Shown piece after piece: positions 8,758 to 19,468 of a DNA stretch of 64,000 nucleotides (positions within the stretch are counted from its first letter, which is position 1; each line of letters opens with the position of its first letter). The notes beneath the pieces were generated by a model, which did not search any database, was not told the origin of the DNA, and worked only from the letters and a program-made list of their open reading frames with translations. The DNA comes from Mesorhizobium sp. DCY119. Its GTDB lineage: Bacteria; Pseudomonadota; Alphaproteobacteria; Rhizobiales; Rhizobiaceae. The translations under genes and the position numbers were made by a program. The stretch is taken from the NCBI RefSeq assembly GCF_003590645.1, contig NZ_CP031834.1:248001-312000 (forward strand), given 5' to 3'.

Positions 8758-9519
8758 TCAACCATTCTGCGACGGCGTGAAGCGCGCCACCAGCGTGTGG
8801 CTGTCGGCGGCATAGGTGAAGCGGACATGGGTGACCGGATGCTCGGCGCTCCAGGTGCGGCGTTCGACAACGAGGCAGGGAGAGCCGACTTCGATGTCCA
8901 GCGCGTCGGCTACGTCATCGCTGGCGGCACTCGCCCTGATGCGGTGTTCGGCAGCACTCCACGGCACGCGGGCGATCAGCCACGGCCCCGGCGCGGTATC
9001 CTCGAACATTTCATCCGCCGCTTCCGGCACGGCCGCCAGATTGATCAGCCGCTCTTCCAGACAGAAGGGGCGTTGCCCGGCGAAATGCCGGCAGGTCAGG
9101 TCGAGGATAAGGCCTGATGGGCGGAGATCCATGAGGGCACGGTCCTGGACCATGCTCTTGCGCTTCTGGCGCGTGCCGAGCTCGTAGCGGTAGGGCAGGC
9201 CAAGCGCCTGAACCTCGACCTTGATGTCGTGTATCTCGAGGATGGCGGCCTGCGACTGCGGCCGGCGGACGAAACTGCCGGAACGACGCCGGCGCTCGAT
9301 CAGCCCTGCCTTGGCGAGCTGCGACAGAGCCTTGTTCACCGTCATGCGCGAACAGCCATACTGCTCGGTCAGCTCGTGCTCGAATGGAATGCGGTGGCCG
9401 GGCGCCCATTCACCCGAAAGGATGCGCTCGCTGATATCGGCGAGGATGCGTTGGTGCAGCGACGTCGCTTCCTGTTCCTTCACCGCTTCCACCGTGTTTC
9501 CCCTATCCAGCTTCGCCAC
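8758..9519 (-). CDS. hutC: Histidine utilisation repressor, GntR/HutC family
   Basis: A 253-residue GntR-type regulator. The winged helix-turn-helix spans about residues 20-90 (QYGCSRMTVNKALSQLAKAG), and a UTRA effector domain follows (about 100-245, ending in FTYAADSHTLVARFTP). HutC binds urocanate and releases hut promoters. The gene begins one base after the hutF stop, so it is translated from the hutF message. The first start is GTG at 9519; a second GTG about nine codons in, nearer an AGGGGAAA sequence, is an alternative. A matching operator candidate is at 10931-10946. Confidence 0.9.
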   Translation of the reverse strand: MAKLDRGNTVEAVKEQEATSLHQRILADISERILSGEWAPGHRIPFEHELTEQYGCSRMTVNKALSQLAKAGLIERRRRSGSFVRRPQSQAAILEIHDIKVEVQALGLPYRYELGTRQKRKSMVQDRALMDLRPSGLILDLTCRHFAGQRPFCLEERLINLAAVPEAADEMFEDTAPGPWLIARVPWSAAEHRIRASAASDDVADALDIEVGSPCLVVERRTWSAEHPVTHVRFTYAADSHTLVARFTPSQNG

Positions 9520-10872
9520 TCACCCGGCGGAGAGCTGCATCATCACTGTTCGGAAGTTTTGAGCAATGGCCTCGCGCTGGAAATGTCTCCCGCCCGAGAC
9601 AAGCTTCCTGCCGCCGACCCAGACACTGTCGATACGCGTTCCATTGGCGAATATCCAGGCGTCGAGAATGCCATCGCCCGACTTGCCGGCAAGCGAGGGA
9701 TGCCCGGCGTCGAGCGAGATGAAATCGGCTGATGCGCCGACGGCTATTTGCGCCGGACCCGCGCCGAGGGCGGTCGACCCACCGGTCAAAGCCGCATCGA
9801 ACAACGCGCGGCCGTTGGAGCCACCGGGGGTGGCAAGCACATTGCGCTGGCGATGGAAAAGCCGCTGCGAATATTCGAGCTGACGCAGTTCGTCGGAAAT
9901 CCCGATCAGCACATTCGAATCCGAGCCGATGCCGAAACGGCCGCCATGTTCGATGAACAGCGGCGCAGAAAAAGTGCCATCGCCGAGATTGGCTTCGGTG
10001 ACCGGGCAAAGCCCTGCGATCGCGCCGCTTTTCGCCACGGCGACGGTCTCGGCATCAAGCATATGGGTGGCGTGGATCAGGCACCAGCGGGCATCGACCG
10101 GCGCATGGTCGAGCAGCCATTGCACCGGGCGCGCGCCCGACCAGGCGATGCAATCCTCGACCTCCTTCATTTGCTCGGCGATATGGATGTGGATGGGGCC
10201 GTCCGTCAGCGCTGTGACAGCGGCCAACTCCTCGGGCGTGACGGCGCGCAGGCTGTGGGGGGCGACGCTGACGACAGCTCCGGGCAGGCTCTTCACCGCA
10301 GCACGGGCGCCTTCCAGAAGCCGGCCAAAACTGTCGAGATCGTTGATGAAACGGCGCTGGCCTTCATTGGGCGCAGTGCCACCGAAGCCGGAATGGGCAT
10401 AGAAGACGGGCAACAGCGTGAGGTTGATGCCGGTGCGATTCGCCGCCGCCGTAACGCGTGCGGCCATTTCGGCGATGTCTGCATAGTGCCCACCGTCAAC
10501 ATCGTGGTGCAGATAGTGGAACTCGCCGACGCGCGAAAACCCGGCTTCCAGCATCTCGACATAGAGTTGGGCGGCGACCGCCTCGACCTGCTCCGGCGTC
10601 ATCGACAGCGCGAAACGGTACATGACCTCGCGCCACGACCAGAAACTGTCGGCGGACGGGCCGCGCGTCTCGGCAAGTCCGGCCATGCCGCGCTGGAAGG
10701 CGTGGCTGTGCAGGTTCGGCATGCCGGGAAGGATGATCGCGTGATGCTCGTCGCCCACTTGCTGCGCAGCATCGGGCTCGATGCTGACGATGCGCCCTGC
10801 CTCGACGGCCAGCCGGACATTGTGTTTCCAGCCACCTGCCAGCAGGACATTTTCCGCAAAGATTGCCGCCAT
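9520..10872 (-). CDS. hutF: Formimidoylglutamate deiminase
   Basis: A 450-residue amidohydrolase that turns N-formimino-L-glutamate into N-formyl-L-glutamate and ammonia. The metal-binding pair is His55 and His57 in [18 protein letters not shown]. Later metal and catalytic motifs include [20 protein letters not shown] and GSDSNVLI. I start at the ATG at 10872 ([10 protein letters not shown]); a longer frame to 10944 would run into the operator palindrome and is unlikely. Its presence with hutG shows the five-step branch of histidine degradation, which yields formate and glutamate. Confidence 0.92.
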   Translation of the reverse strand: MAAIFAENVLLAGGWKHNVRLAVEAGRIVSIEPDAAQQVGDEHHAIILPGMPNLHSHAFQRGMAGLAETRGPSADSFWSWREVMYRFALSMTPEQVEAVAAQLYVEMLEAGFSRVGEFHYLHHDVDGGHYADIAEMAARVTAAANRTGINLTLLPVFYAHSGFGGTAPNEGQRRFINDLDSFGRLLEGARAAVKSLPGAVVSVAPHSLRAVTPEELAAVTALTDGPIHIHIAEQMKEVEDCIAWSGARPVQWLLDHAPVDARWCLIHATHMLDAETVAVAKSGAIAGLCPVTEANLGDGTFSAPLFIEHGGRFGIGSDSNVLIGISDELRQLEYSQRLFHRQRNVLATPGGSNGRALFDAALTGGSTALGAGPAQIAVGASADFISLDAGHPSLAGKSGDGILDAWIFANGTRIDSVWVGGRKLVSGGRHFQREAIAQNFRTVMMQLSAG

Positions 10873-10930
10873 CGGCCCCGCCCTCCAATTCGCGTATAAT
10901 CCATCAGCAAGACGCTTGCGTCCACCTTCA

Positions 10931-10946
10931 ATATGTATATACATAT
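10931..10946. promoter_or_regulatory. HutC operator candidate
   Basis: ATATGTATATACATAT is a perfect 16-base palindrome in the 101-base gap between the divergent hutF and hutI start codons. Its TGTATATACA core matches the type of site bound by HutC repressors in other Proteobacteria. It is placed to control both the hutFC and hutIHGUD transcripts. Confidence 0.8.
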
Positions 10947-10973
10947 CAGAGCGGGATGGAAACGGAAAAGATC

Positions 10974-12209
10974 ATGCCGGAACGGGACAGAAGCCAGTCG
11001 AACAGCTTCCGCATCTGGCGGAATGCGCGCCTTGCGACGCTCGCCGAGCGCACGCCGGGCCTGGGCATTGTCGAGAAAGGCGCCGTCGCCGCTCAAGGCG
11101 GCCGCATCATGTATGCCGGACCTGAGAGCGATCTTCCGGTCGCCTTGCACGAAAAGGCCGAAACCGTCGACTGCGAAGGCCGCTGGATCACCCCCGGCCT
11201 GATCGACTGCCACACGCATCTGGTTCACGCCGGCAACCGCGCCAACGAGTTCGAGATGCGGCTGGCCGGCGCGACCTATGAAGAGGTGGCCAAGGCCGGC
11301 GGCGGCATCGTCTCGTCGGTGAAGTCGCTACGAGCGGCGAGCGAAAACGATCTGGTCGCACAGACCCTGCCCCGTCTCGACGCGCTGATCGCCGAAGGCG
11401 TTACCACCATCGAAATCAAATCCGGCTACGGGCTCGACCTCGAAAACGAGCGCAAGTCGCTGAAGGCTGCACGGCGCATGGGCGTTGAGCGGCCAGTGAC
11501 GGTGCGGACGAGTTTCCTTGGCGCGCATGCGCTGCCCGCGGAAGCGAAAGGCGACAAGGACGCGTTTATCGACCGCGTCATCAACGACATGCTGCCGGCA
11601 ATCGCCGCGGAAAAACTGGCTGATGCCGTCGACGGCTTTTGCGAAGGCATCGCTTTCTCGCCGCAGCAGATTTCCCGCGTCTTCGACAAGGCCAGGGAAT
11701 TCGGCCTGCCGGTAAAACTCCACGCCGACCAGCTTTCGAACCTGCATGGGGCGGCCCTTGCCGCGCGTTTTGGCGCGCTGTCTGCCGATCATCTGGAATA
11801 TACCGACGAGGAAGGCGCTGCAGCGATGGCCAAGGCCGGCACGGTCGCGGTCATCCTGCCCGGTGCGTTCTATTTCATCCGCGAGACGAAGAAGCCGCCG
11901 GTAGCGCTGTTTCGCCAGCATGGCGTGAAGATGGCCATCGCCACCGACTGCAACCCCGGCACCTCGCCCCTGACCTCGCTGCTGCTGACCATGAACATGG
12001 CGGCTACGCTGTTCGGCATGACGGTGGACGAGTGCATCGCCGGCGTGACCCGCGAGGCAGCGCATGCGCTGGGCTTGCAAGCCGAAACCGGCACATTGGA
12101 AGCCGGCAAATGGGCCGACCTCGCCATCTGGAACATCGAGAGCCCGGCCGAGCTGGTCTATCGCATGGGGTTCAACCCGCTGCATGCGAGAGTTTGGAGA
12201 GGGATGTGA
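10974..12209 (+). CDS. hutI: Imidazolonepropionase
   Basis: A 411-residue amidohydrolase that hydrolyses 4-imidazolone-5-propanoate to formiminoglutamate. His80 and His82 in [16 protein letters not shown] are the metal ligands; KLHADQ and TDCNPGTSP carry the later conserved histidine and aspartate. I start at the ATG at 10974, which follows GGAAAAG at good spacing and gives the usual N-terminal region before [12 protein letters not shown]; the ATG at 10956 adds six residues and is possible. First gene of the plus-strand hut transcript. Confidence 0.92.
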   Translation: MPERDRSQSNSFRIWRNARLATLAERTPGLGIVEKGAVAAQGGRIMYAGPESDLPVALHEKAETVDCEGRWITPGLIDCHTHLVHAGNRANEFEMRLAGATYEEVAKAGGGIVSSVKSLRAASENDLVAQTLPRLDALIAEGVTTIEIKSGYGLDLENERKSLKAARRMGVERPVTVRTSFLGAHALPAEAKGDKDAFIDRVINDMLPAIAAEKLADAVDGFCEGIAFSPQQISRVFDKAREFGLPVKLHADQLSNLHGAALAARFGALSADHLEYTDEEGAAAMAKAGTVAVILPGAFYFIRETKKPPVALFRQHGVKMAIATDCNPGTSPLTSLLLTMNMAATLFGMTVDECIAGVTREAAHALGLQAETGTLEAGKWADLAIWNIESPAELVYRMGFNPLHARVWRGM

Positions 12210-12223
12210 ACGTCGATCTAAAT

Positions 12224-12370
12224 CACCCCCACTCCGTCCCTTCGGGCCACCTCTCCCCCTGCCCGGTGGAGAGGAACCCAAGCTGGATAAGCGCCGGCAT
12301 TACGGCAGCGTTTCCTCTCCCCCAGGCAGGGGGAGAGGTGGACCGGCGAAGCCGGGACGGAGTGGGGGTG
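12224..12370. repeat. Intergenic palindromic element, family B (CCCCCACTCCGTC arms)
   Basis: Left arm CACCCCCACTCCGTCCC (12224-12240) is the exact complement of 12354-12370, and an inner pair ACCTCTCCCCCTGCC also has its complement on the right. The middle holds extra CTCTCCCC/GGGGAGAG blocks. A closely related element is at 50209-50351. It occupies most of the hutI-hutH gap and ends 22 bases before the hutH start. Confidence 0.8.
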
Positions 12371-12392
12371 CTTATCGCCATGGGGAAAACCA

Positions 12393-13937
12393 ATGACTGA
12401 CATCACTCTCAACCCCGGCCACGCGACCCTCGCCGACTGGCGCGCCATTTATCGCGGCGCCGTACCTAAGCTGCATGAAAGCTGCCGGCCGAAGATCAAG
12501 GCCAGCGCCGACACCGTGGCCAAGATCGTGGCCAAGGGCGAGCCGGTCTATGGCATCAACACCGGCTTCGGCAAGCTTGCCAGCGTGCGCATTCCTGCTG
12601 CCGATCTCGAGACGCTCCAGCGTAATATCGTGCTTTCCCACGCCGCCGGCGTCGGCGAGCCGATGCCCGTGGCAATCGTGCGGCTGATGATGGCGCTGAA
12701 GCTTGCCAGCCTGGCGCAGGGGGCTTCGGGCGTTCAGCCCAAAACGGTCGCGTTGCTGGAAGCTATGCTGGCGAACGACGTCATTCCGGTGGTGCCGGCA
12801 CAGGGCTCGGTTGGCGCTTCAGGCGACCTTGCGCCGCTGTCGCATATGACTGCGGCGATGATCGGCGTTGGCGAATGCTTTACGCCGCATGGCCGCGTGC
12901 CGGCCAAGGTGGCCTTCGTCTCGCATGGTCTGGAGCCGCTGACGCTCGGCGCCAAGGAAGGGCTGGCGCTGCTCAACGGCACGCAGTTCTCGACGGCCTA
13001 TGCACTCGCCGCCCTGTTCGAGGCGGAAGTGCTCTATCATTCGGCGCTTGTCGTCGGCGCGCTTTCGACCGACGCCGCCAAGGGTTCCGATGCACCCTTC
13101 GACCCGCGCATCCACGCGCTGAGAAAGCATAAAGGCCAGATCGACAGTGCCGACGCCTTGCGCGCATTGATGGCCGGCAGTGCCATCCGCGAAAGCCATC
13201 GAATCGGCGACGAGCGCGTGCAGGACCCTTACTGCCTGCGCTGCCAGCCGCAGGTGATGGGCGCGGCCCTGACCGTGCTGCGCCAGGCGGCCGACACGCT
13301 GGGAACCGAGGCCAACGGCGTCACCGACAACCCGCTGATCTTTCCCGAGGATGGCACCGCACTTTCCGGCGGCAATTTCCATGCGGAACCCGTGGCCTTT
13401 GCCGCCGACATGATCGCGCTCGCCGTCTGCGAGATCGGCTCGCTGTCGGAGCGGCGCATCGCCATGCTGGTCGACCCGGCGCTGTCGGGCATGCCGGCGT
13501 TCCTGACGCCAAAGCCGGGCCTGAATTCGGGCTTCATGATCCCGCAGGTGACGGCGGCGGCTCTCGTTTCGGAAAACAAGCAGAAAGCCTATCCGGCAAG
13601 CGTCGATTCCATTCCGACCTCGGCCAATCAGGAAGACCATGTCTCCATGGCAGCGCATGGCGCGCGCCGGCTGATCGGCATGGTGGAAAACGCTACCGCC
13701 GTCATCGGAATCGAGTTGCTGGCCGCAGCGCAAGGCTGCGATTTCCATGCGCCGCTGGCTTCCAGCGGGCCGCTTGAAGCGGTGCGCAAGGCGATCCGGG
13801 CCAAGGTGCCGCATCTCGACGAAGACCGGCATTTCCATCCCGACATGGAAAAGGCTATCGCGCTGGTGCGCAGCGGGGCGGTGGTTGAGGCGGCAGGCGC
13901 GGTGAAGCTGCCGGAGATCGCAGGAGATGCAGCATGA
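12393..13937 (+). CDS. hutH: Histidine ammonia-lyase
   Basis: A 514-residue enzyme that removes ammonia from L-histidine to give urocanate. The tripeptide that cyclises to the MIO electrophile is Ala142-Ser143-Gly144 in [14 protein letters not shown]; Tyr53 in GINTGFG context is the conserved catalytic tyrosine. Length is normal for the family. The gene overlaps hutG by four bases (ATGA), indicating coupled translation. Confidence 0.95.
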   Translation: MTDITLNPGHATLADWRAIYRGAVPKLHESCRPKIKASADTVAKIVAKGEPVYGINTGFGKLASVRIPAADLETLQRNIVLSHAAGVGEPMPVAIVRLMMALKLASLAQGASGVQPKTVALLEAMLANDVIPVVPAQGSVGASGDLAPLSHMTAAMIGVGECFTPHGRVPAKVAFVSHGLEPLTLGAKEGLALLNGTQFSTAYALAALFEAEVLYHSALVVGALSTDAAKGSDAPFDPRIHALRKHKGQIDSADALRALMAGSAIRESHRIGDERVQDPYCLRCQPQVMGAALTVLRQAADTLGTEANGVTDNPLIFPEDGTALSGGNFHAEPVAFAADMIALAVCEIGSLSERRIAMLVDPALSGMPAFLTPKPGLNSGFMIPQVTAAALVSENKQKAYPASVDSIPTSANQEDHVSMAAHGARRLIGMVENATAVIGIELLAAAQGCDFHAPLASSGPLEAVRKAIRAKVPHLDEDRHFHPDMEKAIALVRSGAVVEAAGAVKLPEIAGDAA

Positions 13938-14752
13938 CCTCGCCCTCCTGGCTCACAGTCACGCGCGGCAACACTCCATTGCTCGTCAGCCTGCCGCACA
14001 CCGGCATCGACCTGGTCGACATTGAACCGCAGCTCACGTCGCGCTGGCTCGGGCAACGCGATTGCGACTGGTGGATCGACAAGCTCTATGATTTCGCCGC
14101 CGGGCTCGGCGCAACCGTCGTGCACACGGCGATTTCGCGCACTGTCATCGACGTCAACCGCGATCCCTCCGGCGTCTCGCTCTATCCGGGCCAGACGACG
14201 ACCGGGCTCTGCCCAACCGAGACATTCGACGGCGATCCGCTCTACCGCATCGGCGAAGAGCCTACGCCGGCAGACATCGACCGCCGGCGTCAAACCTATT
14301 TCGAGCCCTATCATGCGGCGCTGGCTGCGGAACTCAAGCGGCTGCGCGCGCTTCACCCCAAGGTCGTGCTCTATGACTGCCACTCGATCCGCTCGGTCAT
14401 TCCGCGCCTGTTCGACGGCGAATTGCCGGTGTTCAATTTCGGAACAAACGACGGCAAAAGCGCCGATCCCGCTTTGCAAAAGCTGGTGACAGACATCATC
14501 GCCGGCGGCGGCAAAAGCTGGGTCGTCAACGGCCGCTTCAAGGGCGGCTGGATCACGCGCCACTACGGCAACCCGGCTGACGGCGTCCATGCCCTGCAGA
14601 TGGAGCTTTCCAACCGCGGTTACATGCGCGAGCCGATCGGGCCGGTCGGACCGGACAATTGGCCGGTGCCTTACGATCCCGACTTCGCCGCACCCATGCG
14701 CAAGACGCTGACCAACATTCTCGAAACCGCACTTGGCTGGGCGCGCACCTGA
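13934..14752 (+). CDS. hutG: N-formylglutamate deformylase
   Basis: A 272-residue N-formylglutamate amidohydrolase that releases formate and L-glutamate in the last step of the pathway. Family features include LVSLPHTG near residues 17-24, IDVNRDPSG, and [16 protein letters not shown]. The start codon overlaps the hutH stop. Together with hutF this defines the formate-yielding route rather than the formamide-yielding one. Confidence 0.93.
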   Translation: MTSPSWLTVTRGNTPLLVSLPHTGIDLVDIEPQLTSRWLGQRDCDWWIDKLYDFAAGLGATVVHTAISRTVIDVNRDPSGVSLYPGQTTTGLCPTETFDGDPLYRIGEEPTPADIDRRRQTYFEPYHAALAAELKRLRALHPKVVLYDCHSIRSVIPRLFDGELPVFNFGTNDGKSADPALQKLVTDIIAGGGKSWVVNGRFKGGWITRHYGNPADGVHALQMELSNRGYMREPIGPVGPDNWPVPYDPDFAAPMRKTLTNILETALGWART

Positions 14753-14778
14753 AGCGCGGCCATTCTTTCGGAGGCCAC

Positions 14779-16454
<1,676 letters not shown>

Positions 16455-16455
<1 letters not shown>

Positions 16456-17033
16456 TGCGCATCATCCGCGCTACCGAGCATCGCCGCATGCCTTGGAAGA
16501 ATGGCGGCGGTGAAACGACAGAGATTGCGATCTCACCAGAGAGTGCGACGACCGGCGATTTCGACTGGCGGCTGTCGATGGCGCGGGTGGAAAGCGGCGG
16601 GCCGTTCTCGGTATTTCCGGGCATCGACCGGACGCTTGCCGTGCTCGACGGCGAGGGGCTGCTGCTGACGATCGAAGGCATGGAGCCGGCAGAACTGACC
16701 GCTCGCTCCGAGCCGCTGCCTTTCCCCGGCGATGCGCCGACCAATGCCCAGCTGATCGGCGGGGGTGTTACCGACCTCAACATCATGACGCGGCGGGGCA
16801 AGCTTACACACTCGATGAGACGGCTAAGAGCCTCCGGTTCGACCAAGCTGCCGCTAGAGGATTCGGAAGCCTTGCTGTTCTGTCACTCGGGGCATGCCCG
16901 CATTGTGACCGATGGCCAAACAGCGGAACTGGGTCCTCTGGACACGCTTCATCTCACTGAAACATCGTCGCATCTGCGCATCGAGGCAGACGACGCGGGG
17001 CTCTTTGTCATCTCACTAAAACGCACGCCCTGA
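16455..17033 (+). CDS. hutD: HutD family protein
   Basis: A 192-residue cupin-like HutD protein, with the family start RMPWKNGGGETTEIA and the central WRLSMARVESGGPFSVFPGIDR. HutD is widespread in hut operons and is thought to limit pathway flux or sense a pathway metabolite, but it has no firm enzymatic role. It begins within the hutU stop codon and is the last gene of the hut transcript. Confidence 0.88.
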
Positions 17034-17062
17034 TCACGTTCCGGCGACTGGCCCTTTGGTGC

Positions 17063-17092
17063 TTGACACGCCAATTGCCACGGGCGTATGCC
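17063..17092 (+). promoter_or_regulatory. Predicted sigma-70-type promoter
   Basis: TTGACA at 17063-17068 and TATGCC at 17087-17092, spaced 18 bases apart, lie just after hutD. Transcription from here would give a leader of about 200 bases before the small gene at 17299. Confidence 0.5.
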
Positions 17093-17098
17093 ACCCCC

Positions 17099-17298
17099 GC
17101 TTCGAGCAATCGAGGCCGTCAACAACAGATCGAACAGGTTATGGACAGTTACCCTAGTCGCTGTTCGGACAAGGCCACCGGCCCGGTTCGAACAACATCG
17201 TCAGTCAAGATTGTGTCCGGCATGTCCCGCCGGGTGAGCGCCAGAGCCTAACGGTCTGTCCGCTTGCTTCCGGGTCCTGCTGGACCAGGAGGTGAGCC
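17099..17298 (+). promoter_or_regulatory. Structured 5' leader of unknown type before the 83-aa gene and ABC transporter
   Basis: The predicted leader contains CGAACAG (17131-17137) pairing with CTGTTCG (17161-17167), a GGCCACCGGCC hairpin just after it, and GGTCC (17273-17277) pairing with GGACC (17282-17286) directly before the AGGAGG ribosome site. I do not recognise a known riboswitch class. The last hairpin is placed to affect translation start. Base pairing is visible, regulation is inferred. Confidence 0.35.
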
Positions 17299-17550
17299 AT
17301 GAACACCATCATCCTCTTTTTCCGTGATCGTCCCGCCGTGCGCTTTTCCATGGGTGCCACGCCGGTCGTCCGCAAGCGCATTCTGCCGGTTACGCCGCCC
17401 GCCAACGCGGCTATCGGCCAGACCGCGCTGACTTGCGGCTGGCAACGCAACCCGGCCAACGGGCATCTGGAATGCCGCTGGACGCGCGAGAAAAACACCG
17501 TTTCCGAAGAGGGCGTCAGTCGAAGCGTCAGCCTGCTTCTCGCCGCCTGA
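17299..17550 (+). CDS. Small protein of unknown function (83 aa)
   Basis: A short frame with a near-perfect ribosome site (AGGAGGTGAGCC before ATG). The product is basic, without a clear signal peptide or membrane helix, and contains CGWQRNPANGHLECRW, which resembles short cysteine/tryptophan segments in other small rhizobial hypothetical proteins. No function can be assigned. Position between a structured leader and the ABC permease gene raises the possibility of a regulatory or accessory role. It could also be a leader peptide whose translation affects the downstream hairpin. Confidence 0.6.
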   Translation: MNTIILFFRDRPAVRFSMGATPVVRKRILPVTPPANAAIGQTALTCGWQRNPANGHLECRWTREKNTVSEEGVSRSVSLLLAA

Positions 17551-17603
17551 CCTTTCGGCACGCATCAGAAATTCCTTCTTCCTGATCGCCAGGAGGATGC
17601 GCC

Positions 17604-17629
17604 CGCCGCGAACGACCATGTTCGCGGCG
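17604..17629 (+). terminator. Strong hairpin between the 83-aa gene and the permease gene
   Basis: CGCCGCGAAC (17604-17613) and GTTCGCGGCG (17620-17629) form a perfect 10-bp stem with a six-base loop. There is no T run after it, so it may be an attenuator or a processing site rather than a classic terminator. It lies about 60 bases before the permease start. Confidence 0.4.
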
Positions 17630-17688
17630 CGGACTTTCGCGCGTCCATTCGACCTTACTCCGCAGCATCAGGAATTTGAGGGATCATC

Positions 17689-18636
17689 ATGGTCTTCCTG
17701 CCTCACAATCGCGCGTCGCTGAGCGACGCCACCCGGCTGGCACGCAACCGCATCGTGCCAAACATCCACGACATCGTCGCGCTGTCGATCATGGCGGCAC
17801 TGCTGGTACTTCTCGCCCATGGCGCAGCCGCCATGCGCGGCTCGGCCGAACTGCTCACCACGCAGCCGGTGACGCTCGACCCGGCCAACCTGCCGGAATA
17901 TGCGCTGCGCACCACGCTGCGCATGTTCGCGGCCATCATCGCCTCGCTGATCTTCACCTTCGTCGTCGCCACGCTCGCCGCCAAGAGCCGCCGCGCCGAA
18001 AAGGTGATCATCCCGGCGCTCGACATATTGCAGTCGGTGCCGGTGCTGGGCTTCCTCACCTTCACCGTAACCTTCTTCATGGGCCTGTTTCCCGGCAGCC
18101 AGATGGGCGCGGAATGCGCGTCGATCTTCGCCATCTTCACCAGCCAGGCCTGGAACATGACGTTTTCCTTCTACCAGTCGCTGCGCACGGTGCCGCACGA
18201 TCTCGACGAGGTCTCGCGCGGCTTCGGCCTTTCGGCATGGCAGCGCTTCTGGCGGCTGGAGGCACCTTTCGCGGCCCCCGGGCTGATCTGGAACACGATG
18301 ATGTCTATGTCGGGCGGCTGGTTCTTCGTCGTCGCCTCCGAAGCCATCACCGTCGGCAACACAACGGTGGAACTGCCCGGCATCGGCTCGTGGCTGGCGC
18401 TGGCAATCGACAGCCGAGATTTCGTTGCCGTCGGCTGGGCCGTGTTGGCGATGGGCATACTGATCCTGATCTACGACCAGCTGCTGTTCCGGCCGGTCGT
18501 CGCCTGGGCCGACAAGTTCCGCTCCGAGCAGACCGCCAGCCAGCAAAAGCCGCGCTCCTGGGTCTACGATCTTTTGCGCCGGACGCGGTTCGTCAAGTCG
18601 CTCGGTGCCCCCTGGCATGGGTTTGGCAGCGGCTGA
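17689..18636 (+). CDS. ABC transporter permease, N-terminal half of a probably fused permease
   Basis: A 315-residue membrane protein with one BPD_transp_1 domain (about residues 80-285; the EAA-type loop is near SRGFGLSAWQRFWRLEAPFAAPG). It belongs to the nitrate/sulfonate/taurine-like permease group that comes with an AAA-associated ATPase. The last residues read SLGAPWHGFGSG. Adding one C to the CCCCC run at 18608-18612 would instead read SLGAPLAWVWQRLMLV and join the next domain in frame. In related bacteria I recall a single double-domain permease of about 580 residues. So this is either one half of a frameshifted gene or a truly split pair joined by a TGATG overlap. Confidence 0.8.
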   Translation: MVFLPHNRASLSDATRLARNRIVPNIHDIVALSIMAALLVLLAHGAAAMRGSAELLTTQPVTLDPANLPEYALRTTLRMFAAIIASLIFTFVVATLAAKSRRAEKVIIPALDILQSVPVLGFLTFTVTFFMGLFPGSQMGAECASIFAIFTSQAWNMTFSFYQSLRTVPHDLDEVSRGFGLSAWQRFWRLEAPFAAPGLIWNTMMSMSGGWFFVVASEAITVGNTTVELPGIGSWLALAIDSRDFVAVGWAVLAMGILILIYDQLLFRPVVAWADKFRSEQTASQQKPRSWVYDLLRRTRFVKSLGAPWHGFGSG

Positions 18637-19442
18637 TGCTGGTGCGTCTGAGCCGCCCGCGTCTCAAGGCACAAACCGCCGAATCGCAAAAGCTTAGCCG
18701 GCTCGGCGACAGGCTGTGGCTTGCCCTCATTGCCGTGCTGGCTACGGCGGGCGCCATCTTCACCGCGCACTATATTCATAGCGAGCTGGGCTGGGACGAT
18801 GTCGCAGAGGCTCTCGGCGGCGGGTTCGCTACCCTACTGCGCGTCATCGTGCTGATCGCCATCGCCAGCGTGGTCTGGGTGCCGATCGGCGTGTGGATCG
18901 GGCTTCGGCCGAAGGTCGCGGAACGGGTGCAGCCGCTGGCGCAGTTCCTCGCCGCCTTTCCGGCGAATGTGCTGTTTCCATTCGCCGTTCTAGCCATCGT
19001 CGCCACCGGCGCCAGCCCCAATATCTGGCTGTCGCCGCTGATGGTGCTCGGCACGCAATGGTACATCCTGTTCAACGTCATTGCCGGCGCCAGCGCCTTC
19101 CCGTCCGACCTCAAGGAGGTTGCCTCGGTGTTCAAGCTGCGCTCGTGGAGCTGGTGGCGAAACGTGATGCTGCCGGGGATTTTTCCCTATTACGTCACTG
19201 GCGCACTGACGGCTTCGGGCGGTTCCTGGAACGCCTCCATCGTTGCCGAGCTGGCGAGTTGGGGCAACACGAAGCTCGAGGCCTACGGCCTCGGCTCCTA
19301 CATCGCCAAGGCGACGGAAGCGGGCGATTTTCCCCGCGTCGTGCTCGGTATCGCGGTGATGTCGCTCTTCGTCACCCTGTTCAACCGCCTGCTGTGGCGC
19401 CCGCTCTACGTTTTCGCCGAGCGCCGTCTGCGCCTTGACTGA
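18636..19442 (+). CDS. ABC transporter permease, C-terminal half of a probably fused permease
   Basis: A 268-residue frame holding a second BPD_transp_1 domain, with helices from about residue 30 and the permease loop VASVFKLRSWSWWRNVMLPGIFPYYVTG. The ATG at 18636 overlaps the preceding stop (TGATG), so expression by coupled translation is possible even if the gene was originally fused. The same frame continues upstream of the ATG as CPLAWVWQR, which looks like real protein and supports a former fusion. It ends 26 bases before the ATPase gene. Confidence 0.8.
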   Translation: MLVRLSRPRLKAQTAESQKLSRLGDRLWLALIAVLATAGAIFTAHYIHSELGWDDVAEALGGGFATLLRVIVLIAIASVVWVPIGVWIGLRPKVAERVQPLAQFLAAFPANVLFPFAVLAIVATGASPNIWLSPLMVLGTQWYILFNVIAGASAFPSDLKEVASVFKLRSWSWWRNVMLPGIFPYYVTGALTASGGSWNASIVAELASWGNTKLEAYGLGSYIAKATEAGDFPRVVLGIAVMSLFVTLFNRLLWRPLYVFAERRLRLD

Positions 19443-19468
19443 ATCCATTCCAATTCGGGAGACCGATC

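Noticed and set aside
9748-10899. Plus-strand open frame of about 383 codons
   Set aside because: Antisense shadow of hutF; no family resemblance and no ribosome site.
10873-10944. Longer hutF start at 10944
   Set aside because: It would place the start codon inside the HutC operator palindrome and add a non-conserved 24-residue tail.
17676-18635. Frame-3 N-terminal extension of the second permease gene
   Set aside because: Up to about 18605 it is a low-complexity shadow of the first permease domain; only the last few codons before 18636 look protein-like, which is explained by the C-run frameshift.
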